Assembly: GCA_937928545.1 (NCBI GenBank)
Contig: CALGJQ010000021.1
Location: forward strand, 29,601-93,600
Reading direction: 5' to 3'
DNA from: an uncultured Verrucomicrobiales bacterium
GTDB taxonomy: Bacteria > Verrucomicrobiota > Verrucomicrobiia > Verrucomicrobiales > Akkermansiaceae
Length of the DNA stretch: 64,000 bases
In this document: piece after piece, positions 44,279-53,025 of the stretch
How the letters are laid out: every line of letters starts with the position of its first letter
How positions within the stretch are numbered: the first letter of the stretch is position 1
Program-made: the position numbers and the translations under genes
The notes under the pieces: generated by a model
Seen by the model: the letters and a program-made list of their open reading frames with translations, nothing else
What the model was told of the DNA's origin: nothing
Databases searched by the model: none

Positions 44279-44863
44279 ATGACTGCGAAAATTAATCTCA
44301 CCTCTTTTTTAGGTGCTCTCATCCTGTTCTTTGTTCCCTGGCTAGATTTTCAATGCTCAGGAAAGACCATGGTCTCGCAATCGGGGGTCCAATCAATTTA
44401 CGGTGGGGGATCGATTGATCCGCAGTTTACGAATAGGGATGAGAAGTCGGGGGAGAAGTCAAAGGAAGGCCCGGGAATGGCAATCTTTATCGGTCTGGCT
44501 TTTGTTCTCGTTGCGGTTGGTCTGATTATTTCCGTGCTGATTTTTCGAGGATCAGCGATCGATCCTAAAGTCCTGCCAACTCTTTCGACTGTTGCTTTAC
44601 TGGCGATCGCTCTGCAAATGATGATTGGATTCCCCCTCGAGAAATCGATCCAGGAGCAAATGAATGATTCCTCGGTGGGCGATTCTATTGCGAGCGTTAA
44701 CGAAATGGGTGCGATGTTTGCCCAGCTCAATATTGGGGTCGTCTACCGTCCATGGATCTACTTTGAAATGGCTTTCCTAGCCTTTCCTCTTGCTTTCGCA
44801 TTCTTTGGAATGCAGCCAAAGAAGCCTGCCATGGAGGACGAACCCGAGATTCAACTTCCGTAG
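44279..44863 (+). CDS. Multi-pass membrane protein of unknown function
   Basis: 194 residues with about four transmembrane helices: LTSFLGALILFFVPWLDF at the N-terminus, MAIFIGLAFVLVAVGLIISV, VLPTLSTVALLAIALQMMIG and a last one near IYFEMAFLAFPLAFAFFG. A Ser/Gly/Asp-rich loop (about 30-65) lies outside the first helix. No catalytic motif. It stands alone after the rplQ terminator and converges with the DUF3108-type gene. Confidence 0.7.
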   Translation: MTAKINLTSFLGALILFFVPWLDFQCSGKTMVSQSGVQSIYGGGSIDPQFTNRDEKSGEKSKEGPGMAIFIGLAFVLVAVGLIISVLIFRGSAIDPKVLPTLSTVALLAIALQMMIGFPLEKSIQEQMNDSSVGDSIASVNEMGAMFAQLNIGVVYRPWIYFEMAFLAFPLAFAFFGMQPKKPAMEDEPEIQLP

Positions 44864-44877
44864 GTGAAACTGCCCAC

Positions 44878-45660
44878 TTAAAGATTCTCGTGTTTTGTCA
44901 AAAAGACGCGAACGTCTCCGACAAAAACTTTGGCCCGGATTTCGACGGGCACTCGCCACTTGTCGTCAGAGATCCAGACAGTGGCGGTTTTGAGCTTCTT
45001 GTATTGCTTGAGAGAGAGGTCGTCGTCGATCTTTTCGAGGCCAATGTTGAGCTTGATGCAGTCGCGCCCCATGTGCTTTTCACGTCCGATGACTTTGATT
45101 TTGGAAAGGTAAGGAGTTGCTACAGGGTGAAAGGGCATCACGACGGTATCGCCGCTTTGCAGAGGCATACTGCGGATCTGTAAAAGACCGCTGAAGAGAT
45201 CGAGCGAGTTGGGGTAGGCGAAGCTTTTCGTCTTTGTTTTGGTCACTCCTTTGCGAGTGTCCTTCTCGGTTCCAGTGACGCCTTTCGAGGTGAAGCGAAA
45301 GCTTAGGGCATCGAGTCCCTTTTTATTTTTCTCGTTCCCAACAAACATGATGGGACGGAGAGTCTTGGGATTCAGGAAGCTGGTGTAATGAAACTGATAA
45401 GGAAAGAGAGCGTGAGCCCAGCCGGTGCTTCCTCCGAATGAGCGGACGAGAAAGTGCTTAGGGTATCGGGGATCTTTTTCGCCGAAGAGGATTTCGAAAC
45501 TGCCCGCTTTCAAGCGACCATTCCAAGTCATGGAATAGGTTAGTTTTGTGGGAGAAATGGGTAAAAGAGCTCCCTTCTTAGGGATATTGACCTCTTTTAA
45601 CCATTCCGGAGCGGCACTACTCGGAAGGAGCAGAGCGAGGGAGAGAAGGATCGTTTTCAT
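44878..45660 (-). CDS. DUF3108-like exported protein
   Basis: 260 residues with a signal peptide (MKTILLSLALLLPSSAAP). The body fits DUF3108: LTYSMTWNGRLKAGSFEILF near residue 40, the LRPIMFVGNEK region, DLFSGLLQIRSMPLQSGDT in the middle, and a final strand pair AKVFVGDVRVFL. DUF3108 proteins are periplasmic beta-barrel-like proteins of unknown function. No operon partners; it is divergent from purM. Confidence 0.72.
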   Translation of the reverse strand: MKTILLSLALLLPSSAAPEWLKEVNIPKKGALLPISPTKLTYSMTWNGRLKAGSFEILFGEKDPRYPKHFLVRSFGGSTGWAHALFPYQFHYTSFLNPKTLRPIMFVGNEKNKKGLDALSFRFTSKGVTGTEKDTRKGVTKTKTKSFAYPNSLDLFSGLLQIRSMPLQSGDTVVMPFHPVATPYLSKIKVIGREKHMGRDCIKLNIGLEKIDDDLSLKQYKKLKTATVWISDDKWRVPVEIRAKVFVGDVRVFLTKHENL

Positions 45661-45774
45661 TGTTAAAGTAGACTTAAAGAATCACTGATTTATTCGATGT
45701 TCATATTCCTTGAGTAAATGAACAGGAAAAAGACGTGACGATCTGCGTAGGGGAATTAAAACAATCCCCAGCGC

Positions 45775-46767
45775 ATGGGTAGCAAGGTCACTTACCAAGA
45801 AGCAGGAGTTGATACCCGAGCCGCCGCGGCTCTGGTGAACGAGATTAAGGCAGACGTCTCTCGGACTCAAAAACAGCGGAAGCTTCACAATTCATTTGGT
45901 CTCTTTGCAGCGGCCTTTGATCTAGCCGACTACAAGAATCCGGTCATCGTCACAGGCTGTGACGGCGTCGGGACGAAGTTAGAGCTCCTCTTGGAGCACG
46001 GCATGGAAGCGGAGGCGGGCAAAGATCTCGTCGCGATGAGTGTCAACGACATCATCACGACGGGTGGAGATCCCCTCATGTTCCTCGATTACATTGGCAT
46101 CGAGAAACTGCATCCCGAGCGCATCAAGCGGCTCATTTCAGGAATGTGCGATTACCTTGAGGACTGCGGTTGCATTCTCGCAGGTGGCGAGACGGCTGAG
46201 ATGCCCGGTCTCGTTCCTCCCGATGTCGTAGAACTTTCCGGCTTCTGTATTGGAGCGGTAGAGCGGGAGGACTTGATCCAACCAGAGACAATCCAAGAAG
46301 GTGATGTTCTGGTCGGATATGCCTCCGATGGCTTCCATGCGAATGGCTGGAGTCTCTGCCGACGCATCCTAGCCGAGCATGGTTCGGAGTTTAACGAAGA
46401 GGAGATTAAGGCAATGCTCGCTCCGACTCGTCTTTACCACGATGTCACCAATGCGTTCAAAACGGGCGGGACCAAGGCCAAAGCCTTTGCCCACATCACG
46501 GGTGGAGGACTTCCAGAAAATCTGGAGCGTCTTTTACGCGGCATGGGCGCTGATTTGACGATTCCATATTGGGATAATGAGCCTGTTCAAAAGCTGCTTG
46601 CTCACTCCGATCCAGAAGACCGCTTCAATGCCTTCAACATGGGAATTGGTTGGGTTGCCATTGTCGCTCCTGATAATGCCGAGGCGGCCTGTGCAGCGGG
46701 CCCCGGTGGCGTTGTTCTTGGCGAAATTCGTTCTGGTGATGGGATTACCGTCACCGTTCAATCCTAG
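45775..46767 (+). CDS. purM: Phosphoribosylformylglycinamidine cyclo-ligase
   Basis: 330 residues: VTGCDGVGTKLELLLEHG (about 60-77), AMSVNDIITTGGDPLMFLDY, ILAGGETAEMPGLV, YASDGFHANGWSLCR and FAHITGGGLPENLERLL are diagnostic of AIR synthase, which closes the imidazole ring in purine synthesis using ATP. Starts at ATG 45775 and lies 11 bp before purF, so the two consecutive-pathway enzymes form an operon. Confidence 0.96.
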   Translation: MGSKVTYQEAGVDTRAAAALVNEIKADVSRTQKQRKLHNSFGLFAAAFDLADYKNPVIVTGCDGVGTKLELLLEHGMEAEAGKDLVAMSVNDIITTGGDPLMFLDYIGIEKLHPERIKRLISGMCDYLEDCGCILAGGETAEMPGLVPPDVVELSGFCIGAVEREDLIQPETIQEGDVLVGYASDGFHANGWSLCRRILAEHGSEFNEEEIKAMLAPTRLYHDVTNAFKTGGTKAKAFAHITGGGLPENLERLLRGMGADLTIPYWDNEPVQKLLAHSDPEDRFNAFNMGIGWVAIVAPDNAEAACAAGPGGVVLGEIRSGDGITVTVQS

Positions 46768-46778
46768 CTTTCAAAAAC

Positions 46779-48710
46779 ATGAGTGACCCTATCACCCACG
46801 AATGCGGCATTGCGGTGGTTCGCCTAAAGAAACCCTTAGCCTACTACCAAGACAAATACGGTTCGGCGCTCTGGGGCTTTAATAAGCTCTTCCTCCTGAT
46901 GGAGAAGCAGCACAACCGAGGACAAGATGGTGTCGGGATTGGCTGTGCGAAGATTGGCATGCCAGCAGGGCAGCCTTATATTTTTCGTCGCCGTGATTCT
47001 AAGAAGGATTCACTCGCGAAGCTTTTCCGGACCGAGCTGAAATCGTTGGCTAAGAAGCATCGCAAAGGTTTGATTGATCAGGAAGATCCTGACGACTTGC
47101 GCCGCCGCTTTGACTTCGCGGGAGATGTTTACATGGGGCACTTGCGCTATGGAACTTCGGGGCAGTTTGACGATGGATCCTGCCATCCCTACTTGCGCCG
47201 GAGTAACTGGCCAACCCGCACTTTAATGGTGATGGGGAACTTTAACATGACCAACACCAATGAGCTTAACGAGCGCATGATGGAGCGTGGTCAGCACCCT
47301 GTTTTTGGAACCGACACTCAGACTGTTTTGGAAGAGATCGGCTTTCATCTCGATGAAGCCCACACCGACATCTATCACACGCTGCGAGATGACGAGGGCA
47401 TCGATGGAGATGAAACGGCTGAGCAAATTTCTCAGCGTCTAAACCTCGCTCACATTGTGGCTGAATCGGCTAAGGGATGGGATGGGGGATATTGCATTTC
47501 TGGAGTGGTTGGAAACGGGGATCTTTTCGTGATGCGTGATCCTCACGGGATTCGGCCCTGTCACTACTACGAGACCGATGAATTCATCGCCTTTGCGAGC
47601 GAGCGGGTTCCTCTCATGACTGTTTTTGAAGCCGAGCAAGATGAGGTGAAGGAGCTCGATCCTGGGACGGTGATGACTATTAAAAATAATGGCGACCATC
47701 AGTCGGAGCGATTCGCGGAGAAGGTGCCTGCCAAGCCATGTTCTTTTGAGCGGATCTACTTTTCGCGCGGAAATGATCCTGAAATCTATGCGGAACGAAA
47801 GGCAATGGGCGCCGCTCTTGTGGAGCAAGTCGTTGAGTCAATCGATCACGACTACGAAAACTCGGTCTTCTCCTTCGTCCCAAACACGGCTGAGACGGCT
47901 TACTACGGTTTGATGGATGGCTTACGGCTTTATCGGCGCAAGCAAGTTCACGATGACCTTTTGAGTTCCCTAGAGGCTGGCGAATTAAATGCCGCGAAGC
48001 TTGATGAACTGGTCATGCGCAATTGGCCGGTTGGCGAGAAAATCGCGCACAAGGACATCAAACTTCGCACCTTTATTTCACAAGAGAGCAGCCGAAATCA
48101 ATTGGTCTCTCACGTCTACGACATCTCCTACGGAGTCGTTCCAGTTGGGGGGAATCTTGTCGTTCTCGATGATTCAATTGTTCGGGGGACGACCTTGAAG
48201 CAATCGATTCTCAAGATCCTCGCTCGCACCAAGCCGGGGAAGATTGTCATTTGTTCGACCGCTCCGCAAATCCGCTATCCTGATTGCTATGGCATCGATA
48301 TGTCTGAGATGGGGAAGTTCATTGCCTTCCAAGCCACCATCAATTTGATCGAGCGGGCAGGGCACTCCGGGCTCATCGAAGAGGTTTATCAGGATTGTAA
48401 AAGGGAGATGGCAAAGCCGCGTGAAGAGCGGGTCAATGCCGTCAAAAAACTTTACTCAGGATTCACTGATGAGGAGGTTTCTGCGGAGATTGCCGCCATC
48501 GTTTATCCGGAAGATATTGACTGGCACGGCGAAGTAGAAGTCATCTACCAGACGGTCGAGAATCTGCACAAGTCGATCAAAGCGAACGACTCCGGTGATT
48601 GGTATTTCACCGGTGACTATCCCACGGTGGGTGGATTCTCGGTCGCGAACAAAGCCTTCATGGACTGGCGCGAAGGAAAGACCGGGCGCAGTTACGATCT
48701 CCCACTCTAG
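46779..48710 (+). CDS. purF: Amidophosphoribosyltransferase, long form
   Basis: 643 residues. The Ntn glutaminase domain has its nucleophile at Cys9 (MSDPITHECGIAVV), so an eight-residue propeptide would have to be removed, or the enzyme has a variant N-terminus. Other motifs: YMGHLRYGTSGQFD, GYCISGVV, RDPHGIRPCHYYE and the PRPP loop NLVVLDDSIVRGTTLKQSIL. It is longer than E. coli PurF (about 505) through inserts and a ~130-residue C-terminal extension, a form I associate with Bacteroidota and relatives. It makes phosphoribosylamine, the first step of purine synthesis. Its stop shares a CTAG with the ispF stop on the other strand. Confidence 0.95.
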   Translation: MSDPITHECGIAVVRLKKPLAYYQDKYGSALWGFNKLFLLMEKQHNRGQDGVGIGCAKIGMPAGQPYIFRRRDSKKDSLAKLFRTELKSLAKKHRKGLIDQEDPDDLRRRFDFAGDVYMGHLRYGTSGQFDDGSCHPYLRRSNWPTRTLMVMGNFNMTNTNELNERMMERGQHPVFGTDTQTVLEEIGFHLDEAHTDIYHTLRDDEGIDGDETAEQISQRLNLAHIVAESAKGWDGGYCISGVVGNGDLFVMRDPHGIRPCHYYETDEFIAFASERVPLMTVFEAEQDEVKELDPGTVMTIKNNGDHQSERFAEKVPAKPCSFERIYFSRGNDPEIYAERKAMGAALVEQVVESIDHDYENSVFSFVPNTAETAYYGLMDGLRLYRRKQVHDDLLSSLEAGELNAAKLDELVMRNWPVGEKIAHKDIKLRTFISQESSRNQLVSHVYDISYGVVPVGGNLVVLDDSIVRGTTLKQSILKILARTKPGKIVICSTAPQIRYPDCYGIDMSEMGKFIAFQATINLIERAGHSGLIEEVYQDCKREMAKPREERVNAVKKLYSGFTDEEVSAEIAAIVYPEDIDWHGEVEVIYQTVENLHKSIKANDSGDWYFTGDYPTVGGFSVANKAFMDWREGKTGRSYDLPL

Positions 48711-49201
48711 CCCTTGTCGAAAAGCCCCGCTTTCGCGACGAGGGCGGTGGCATGAGCTGCCATTCCTTCGCGGCGACCTTCCCAACCCATCGTCTCGTTC
48801 GTAGTTGCTTTGATGCCGATTTGGCCCGGAGTGAGTTTGAGCGACTTCGCGATGTTCTCTTTCATTTCAGAGGCATAAGGGAGGACCTTTGGAACCTCGG
48901 CCACGAGAGCCGAATCGACATTCATGAGCTGGTATCCGTGCTCTTCACAAAGCGCGGCGCATTTTTCGAGAATCCGGAGAGAGCAGATGTCCTTGCAGGA
49001 ATCATCTCCGGGAGGAAAGTAGTAACCAATGTCGGGTAATCCCAGCGCGCCGAGAATGGCATCCGCAATGGCGTGGCTGAGCACATCGGCATCCGAATGG
49101 CCGTCGAGCCCGTGGGTGTGAGGGATTTCAACTCCGCCGAGAATGAGTGGGCGGCCTTCTGCAAATTGGTGGACGTCGTATCCGATGCCTGAACGAATCA
49201 T
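48707..49201 (-). CDS. ispF: 2-C-methyl-D-erythritol 2,4-cyclodiphosphate synthase
   Basis: 164 residues from ATG 49201; the open frame extends back to 49375 but there it is antisense-like sequence inside the IMPase gene. Signatures: SGIGYDVHQF with metal ligands D9 and H11, GLDGHSDADVLSHAIADAIL, and the C-terminal IKATTNETMGWEGRREGMAA. Fifth step of the MEP pathway to IPP/DMAPP. The start overlaps the IMPase-like stop by 4 bp. Its presence shows the host makes isoprenoids by the MEP route, which makes the HMG-CoA reductase at 7-8 kb notable. Confidence 0.96.
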   Translation of the reverse strand: MIRSGIGYDVHQFAEGRPLILGGVEIPHTHGLDGHSDADVLSHAIADAILGALGLPDIGYYFPPGDDSCKDICSLRILEKCAALCEEHGYQLMNVDSALVAEVPKVLPYASEMKENIAKSLKLTPGQIGIKATTNETMGWEGRREGMAAHATALVAKAGLFDKG

Positions 49202-50007
49202 AAAATTTCTTCGATGGGGATTTTTCCGTTGGTCGCGACAATCGAGTAAACATCGGGATTGTTCGCATGTGGCTTGAGGTCGACTTTGCCGCCAGTCGCT
49301 TCGATCATGAGCTGGCCGGCTGCGATGTCCCAGAGTGAGATGCGAGCCTCTACATAGGCGTCGAGACGTCCGCAAGCGATGTAGGCCATGCCGAGCGCCG
49401 CAGAGCCCATCATGCGCATCTTGCGAGCTCTCAGTGATCCTTTTTTGAAGCGAGTGAGTCCCGTGGTGAGGGCTTCTTCATCTTTACCGCAACCGACAAA
49501 GAGGATCGATTCCTCCAGCTTCTCCCGCGAGCTCACGGAGACGGGGTTTCCGTTCAGCATCGGTTGGCCGCCTTTTTCAACCGTCCAAAGCTCATCGACC
49601 ATCGGGTCGTAAATGACGCCGAGGACTAGTTCCTCATTCACCCGTTTCGCGATGGAGATACAGAAGTGAGGAATGCTGTAGAAGAAATTCACGGTGCCAT
49701 CGATCGGATCGACGATCCATTGGTGGTTTGAACTTTGATCACCAGCTAAGCCTTCCTCGCCGTAGATTGCGTGGGTTGGATGCTTGTCCAAAATAATCCC
49801 GGTGATGAGATCCTGAGACTCCTTATCGAGAGCGAGTTTCAAGTCATGATGCAGAGCTTCATCGACATGCTTCGGCTGATGGAAATTTGCGTGGAGAAGT
49901 TTTCCAGCTTCTTTTGCAGCGTGGACGGCTGTTTCTAGTTCAGTCACGAGTTCAGAATGAAGAATTGAGAGCAGGATGCGAGGCTCTATTTGTAAAGTGA
50001 GGATCAA
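49198..50007 (-). CDS. suhB: Inositol-1-monophosphatase family phosphatase
   Basis: 269 residues if read from TTG 50007, which overlaps the coaB stop; a GTG at 49947 would give 249 residues and a more typical N-terminus (TELETAVHAAKEAGKLL). Metal-site motifs: IYGEEG, WIVDPIDGTVNFFY and SLWDIAAGQLMIEATGG, all intact. The family hydrolyses inositol phosphates and related sugar phosphates (also CysQ- or FBPase-type substrates); SuhB also affects rRNA transcription in E. coli. Part of a coupled coaB-IMPase-ispF run. Confidence 0.88.
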   Translation of the reverse strand: MILTLQIEPRILLSILHSELVTELETAVHAAKEAGKLLHANFHQPKHVDEALHHDLKLALDKESQDLITGIILDKHPTHAIYGEEGLAGDQSSNHQWIVDPIDGTVNFFYSIPHFCISIAKRVNEELVLGVIYDPMVDELWTVEKGGQPMLNGNPVSVSSREKLEESILFVGCGKDEEALTTGLTRFKKGSLRARKMRMMGSAALGMAYIACGRLDAYVEARISLWDIAAGQLMIEATGGKVDLKPHANNPDVYSIVATNGKIPIEEIL

Positions 50008-50639
50008 TCGGACCCTAGATGCTCGATGATCTCAATGAGATGAAAGGCGAGGTGTTCTTTGCTGTCTTGTGGGAGGGCTTCTTCGCGGTCAGGATAAACG
50101 AGGGTCACTTCGTTTTCGGAGGAGTCGAAGCCGATGTCTTTTCGTGAGACGTCATTGGCGATGACGAGGTCGCAGGATTTGCGGAGGCATTTTGCTCGGG
50201 CGTTTTCGATGACCTTTTCGGTTTCGGCAGCGAAACCGACGAGGGTGCCTTTGAAATCCATCACCTCGCGAGCGGAGCCGAGGATGTCTTTGGTGCGGGT
50301 TAGGGTGAGAGTCATTTCATCGCCTGTTTTCTTGATCTTTTGGTCGGCGACCTTGGCAGGGGTGTAGTCGGCGACGGCGGCGGCGAAGATCGCGATGTCG
50401 TGTCGGCCGATTTGAGATTTGACCGCCTGATACATGTCGGCCGCGCTTTCGATGGGGAGGTAGTCGACTCCTTCCGGAAGATCGAGAGAGGTCGGGCCGG
50501 AGATGAGAAGGACGGAGTGGCCTCGTTTGGCAGCGGCGGCGGCGAGAGCGTAGCCCATCTTTCCGGAGGAACGATTGCTGAGAAAGCGGACGGGATCAAT
50601 CGCCTCCACGGTGGGGCCGGCTGTGATGAGGACCTTCAT
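50004..50639 (-). CDS. coaB: Phosphopantothenoylcysteine synthetase, stand-alone CoaB domain
   Basis: 211 residues containing only the ligase domain: VLITAGPTVEAIDPVRFLSN, RSSGKMGYALAAAAAKRGH, IFAAAVADYTPAKVADQKIK and LVGFAAETE, plus the FANDVSR-type element as LVIANDVSRKDIGF. In most bacteria this is fused behind the flavin-dependent decarboxylase CoaC (Dfp). Here CoaC is absent and must be encoded elsewhere. It joins cysteine to phosphopantothenate in coenzyme A synthesis. Coupled to the IMPase-like gene by a 4-bp overlap. Confidence 0.92.
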   Translation of the reverse strand: MKVLITAGPTVEAIDPVRFLSNRSSGKMGYALAAAAAKRGHSVLLISGPTSLDLPEGVDYLPIESAADMYQAVKSQIGRHDIAIFAAAVADYTPAKVADQKIKKTGDEMTLTLTRTKDILGSAREVMDFKGTLVGFAAETEKVIENARAKCLRKSCDLVIANDVSRKDIGFDSSENEVTLVYPDREEALPQDSKEHLAFHLIEIIEHLGSD

Positions 50640-50755
50640 GTGGCCTTATGAGATACTAAGAAGGGGGGAATTCCAAATCATTCGCCTGCGAGACGAGATT
50701 TCCGTCTCGAAATAGGATTGCCATTTCTAAGTCGGGGTGATTTCTTTTCGCCGCT

Positions 50756-50842
50756 GCGCGCGTGGCGGAATTGGTAGACGCGCATGATTCAGGTTCATGT
50801 GGGGGCAACCCCGTGGAGGTTCGATTCCTCTCGCGCGCACCA
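50756..50842 (+). tRNA. tRNA-Leu(CAG)
   Basis: 87 nt with encoded CCA. Acceptor stem GCGCGCG/CGCGCGC, D-arm GGCGGAATTGGTAGACGCGC, anticodon arm CATGA-TTCAGGT-TCATG (anticodon CAG), a long variable arm (TGTGGGGGCAACCCCGTGG region) as in type II tRNAs, and T-arm GGAGG-TTCGATT-CCTC. Followed at once by a run of seven T. Confidence 0.97.
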
Positions 50843-50935
50843 TTTTTTTGAGGAGGAGCACTCTACGATTGGAGAAGTAGATGTCTTAGTTCAATTCTGA
50901 TGGTTTGGACATAGCGTCAAAAGTGAGGCTCTGCG

Positions 50936-51328
50936 TTAGCCGTTGTCTCCACTGCCTTTATAAGTCTTATTGGGTTCTACGAGTTCGACAGTGTGCCCAT
51001 CTAGATCCTTCACGACAGCTCGGCGTCCCCACTCTGAATCTTTCGGACTGGAAACGATATCGGCTCCAGTTCTGGCTAATGTGCCCACCAGTGAATCGAC
51101 ATCATCGACCGAGAATCCAAGGCGAGTCCAAATGGTAGGCTGCTGCTTTGGAGAAAGCGGATAAACCTCAAATACAAATCCATCCCGCTCACATGCGTAG
51201 TGCTCTGGTCCAGATCCATGACTATGCTTGTGGAAAGAAAGCCCAATAGCCTCGTAGAAAGTCACTGCTCTATGAATGTCTCCAGATCGGATCACGAGGA
51301 GATTCACAAAGGGTTTTGATGTGATCAT
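50936..51328 (-). CDS. VOC/glyoxalase superfamily protein
   Basis: 130 residues with two beta-alpha-beta-beta-beta modules: FVNLLVIRSGDIHRAVTFYE at the N-terminus, FEVYPLSPKQQ, LGFSVDDVDSLVGTLARTGA and the final KDLDGHTVELVEP. Putative metal ligands are His near the start and Glu in VELVEP. VOC proteins include glyoxalase I, fosfomycin- and bleomycin-resistance proteins and dioxygenases; the substrate cannot be told. It lies just beyond tRNA-Leu, in the - orientation, in a short segment that looks acquired. Confidence 0.82.
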   Translation of the reverse strand: MITSKPFVNLLVIRSGDIHRAVTFYEAIGLSFHKHSHGSGPEHYACERDGFVFEVYPLSPKQQPTIWTRLGFSVDDVDSLVGTLARTGADIVSSPKDSEWGRRAVVKDLDGHTVELVEPNKTYKGSGDNG

Positions 51329-51409
51329 TTCTTACGAGAGAGCCTCTAGCTCATGTAGAATGATGTTTCAAGTTTGAAAACTTTCGAACGAACTGAAAAC
51401 CTCAACGAA

Positions 51410-51470
51410 GCCCAACAACTCACGAGTCATCCAACGACGAATCATTCTTACATGGAGCGCATTGTTAGCC
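51410..51470 (-). other. Weak attC-like site
   Basis: Read on the - strand, a 61-bp segment runs from GGCTAACAATGCGC to GAGTTGTTGGGC. Its ends resemble the outer boxes of integron attC sites (TAAC... and GTTGGGC = GTTRRRY), but the inner L boxes are not convincingly complementary and the first box deviates from RYYYAAC. A related half-site, GGCTAACGCAGAGCC, overlaps the VOC stop near 50938. The rest of the 316-bp spacer (51329-51644) shows nothing else. Confidence 0.25.
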
Positions 51471-51644
51471 ATCTTTAGATTTTCGAAGTCTTGGATCTAC
51501 AAAACCCAGAACCCAGTCTCTGGATGACTCAGTGGGCAATGAATCGGCGAGCGAGGCGCAAATTGTCATTGCCGATGATAGTGCCCATTCGGCACATTTA
51601 GCGTTTTTTACAGCCCAGAGCCAGTCAGGAGCCCCCTGAATATC

Positions 51645-52106
51645 CTAATTTTTAATAACACCTGCAGAAGCAAGCCTACGAAGTAACTTCTGGTCCCTTT
51701 TACCGGCTGCCGCCAAACCATTAACAAATCCCCCCCGTGGAGGTCGCGGATGAACAAGGCGGTCTCTCAAAGTGATGAGAGTTGCGAAAGCCTGCCAAGG
51801 TTCTGCGGACTTATCGTAACACTCTCCCGTCAAGACCTCATACGAGTCGAAGAATTTCTGCTGCGTATTCTTTCGTTCCCGCTCAAGGTTTTGAAGGGTC
51901 ACATACAGTTCTGCCATTTTGGGATGTGAGGACTTTCTGAATTCCGCTTGCTGCTCGAGATCGAATGCAAATGCTTCGCAGGCAAATGCGCTCATCAGCG
52001 TGGTTTCGAGCCCACTAGATACACCCTCCTCAACTCGCTGATATGCTTGTCTTGCGTACACGAAATATTCCTGCGATCTAGATCCACCGAAAATAGCATT
52101 TTTCAT
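51645..52106 (-). CDS. HEPN-like protein of unknown function
   Basis: 154 residues from ATG 52106 (MKNAIFGGSRSQEYF); the frame stays open to 52262, but that extension crosses a tandem repeat and is unlikely to be conserved. All-helical prediction, with YFVYARQAYQRVEEGVSSGL and, near the end, TLITLRDRLVHPRP, which contains R-x4-H with an Asp after the Arg, the pattern of HEPN ribonuclease-type domains. HEPN proteins act as toxins or defence effectors, but many are not nucleases. No antitoxin-like partner is adjacent. It sits in the accessory segment after tRNA-Leu. Confidence 0.6.
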   Translation of the reverse strand: MKNAIFGGSRSQEYFVYARQAYQRVEEGVSSGLETTLMSAFACEAFAFDLEQQAEFRKSSHPKMAELYVTLQNLERERKNTQQKFFDSYEVLTGECYDKSAEPWQAFATLITLRDRLVHPRPPRGGFVNGLAAAGKRDQKLLRRLASAGVIKN

Positions 52107-52200
52107 CAGGCTAACATTATTTATTAGTAGCACACTAGAGAAGGATATCATCGAGAATGCTGAGTCTCGAAACTCTAGAGGAAACCCTTTGGAATCAAGG

Positions 52201-52230
52201 GGAATCGTGGGGAATCGTGGGGAATCGTGG
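52201..52230. repeat. Three tandem copies of a 10-mer
   Basis: GGAATCGTGG repeated exactly three times, preceded by a partial copy (GGAATCAAGG from 52191). It lies upstream of the likely start of the HEPN-like gene and makes the longer N-terminus of that frame suspect. Confidence 0.85.
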
Positions 52231-52327
52231 GAAAGAGTTGCGATATCAGGGAAATGACTCAACAGAGATCAGTTTGAAGAAAGTTTGCCGGTATCATATC
52301 GTTTTCTCTATCCAAATTGTATGGCTT

Positions 52328-52349
52328 GGCGGCTGGAAGCCGCCGCTCC
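52328..52349. repeat. REP-like hairpin with GGA loop
   Basis: Perfect inverted repeat GGCGGCT-GGA-AGCCGCC followed by GCTCC, between the HEPN-like gene and maf. Same layout as the element at 8476. Confidence 0.65.
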
Positions 52350-52440
52350 GTGTTTGGTTTCTTTTCTTTTTGACCCTTTTTGAGCGGTGCGCTTAGGCTT
52401 CGAATCGAAAGACGATATGATTGGCTTAACTGAAGGAACC

Positions 52441-53025
52441 ATGGAGTGGAAGCTGATCTTGGCATCAGGGTCGCCTCGGCGGCGGGATTTGCTGCGGGAG
52501 GCTGGCTTGTCGTTTCAGATTCTCTCGCCAGATGTCGAGGAACTGGGGCCGGGGGATCTGCCGCCTCGGGAACTGGCGTTGGCTAATGCGCGTTTGAAGT
52601 GTCTTGCGGTTTCGATGGCTCATCCGGAAGCGATGGTGATTGGGGCTGATACGGTGGTGGCGCTGGGAGGACAGTCTTTTGGGAAGCCGGACGATCTCGA
52701 GGAAGCGGCGGCGAATTTACGACTCTTTCGCGGGAGGGTTCAGGAGGTGATGACGGGGGTGGTGCTCTCGCATGGGGATCGGGTTTGCGAGTTTGTGGAG
52801 ACTGCTTATGTGAAATTTTCCGATTACTCAGATGAGGTCATTGAGGAGTATTTAGAGAAGGTTCCGGTTTTGGATAAGGCTGGGGGCTATGCCATTCAAG
52901 ATCATGGCGAGATGATCATCGAGAAGTTCGAGGGCGATTATGACACGATCGTGGGGCTGCCCGTTTCCTTGGTTCTGGACCAATTGGAGCGAATGGGTTT
53001 TCCTGTGCCATCTTCCGATCAATGA
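52441..53025 (+). CDS. maf: Maf-family nucleotide pyrophosphatase
   Basis: 194 residues from ATG 52441 (MEWKLILASGSPRRRDLLRE), the family's usual N-terminus; starts further upstream add unconserved residues. VIGADTVVALGGQSFGKPDD and the DKAGGYAIQDHGE segment complete the Maf signature. Maf proteins hydrolyse non-canonical or uridine/thymidine nucleoside triphosphates and have been linked to septum inhibition. The stop overlaps the lipid-kinase start (ATGA). Confidence 0.93.
   Translation: MEWKLILASGSPRRRDLLREAGLSFQILSPDVEELGPGDLPPRELALANARLKCLAVSMAHPEAMVIGADTVVALGGQSFGKPDDLEEAAANLRLFRGRVQEVMTGVVLSHGDRVCEFVETAYVKFSDYSDEVIEEYLEKVPVLDKAGGYAIQDHGEMIIEKFEGDYDTIVGLPVSLVLDQLERMGFPVPSSDQ

Noticed and set aside
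45682..45888. - strand frame across the purM start
   Set aside because: Overlaps the 5' end of purM and shows no conserved features.
50938..50952. Second attC site at the VOC stop
   Set aside because: Only one half-site (TAACGC) is seen; no GTTRRRY box follows within 140 bp before the tRNA.
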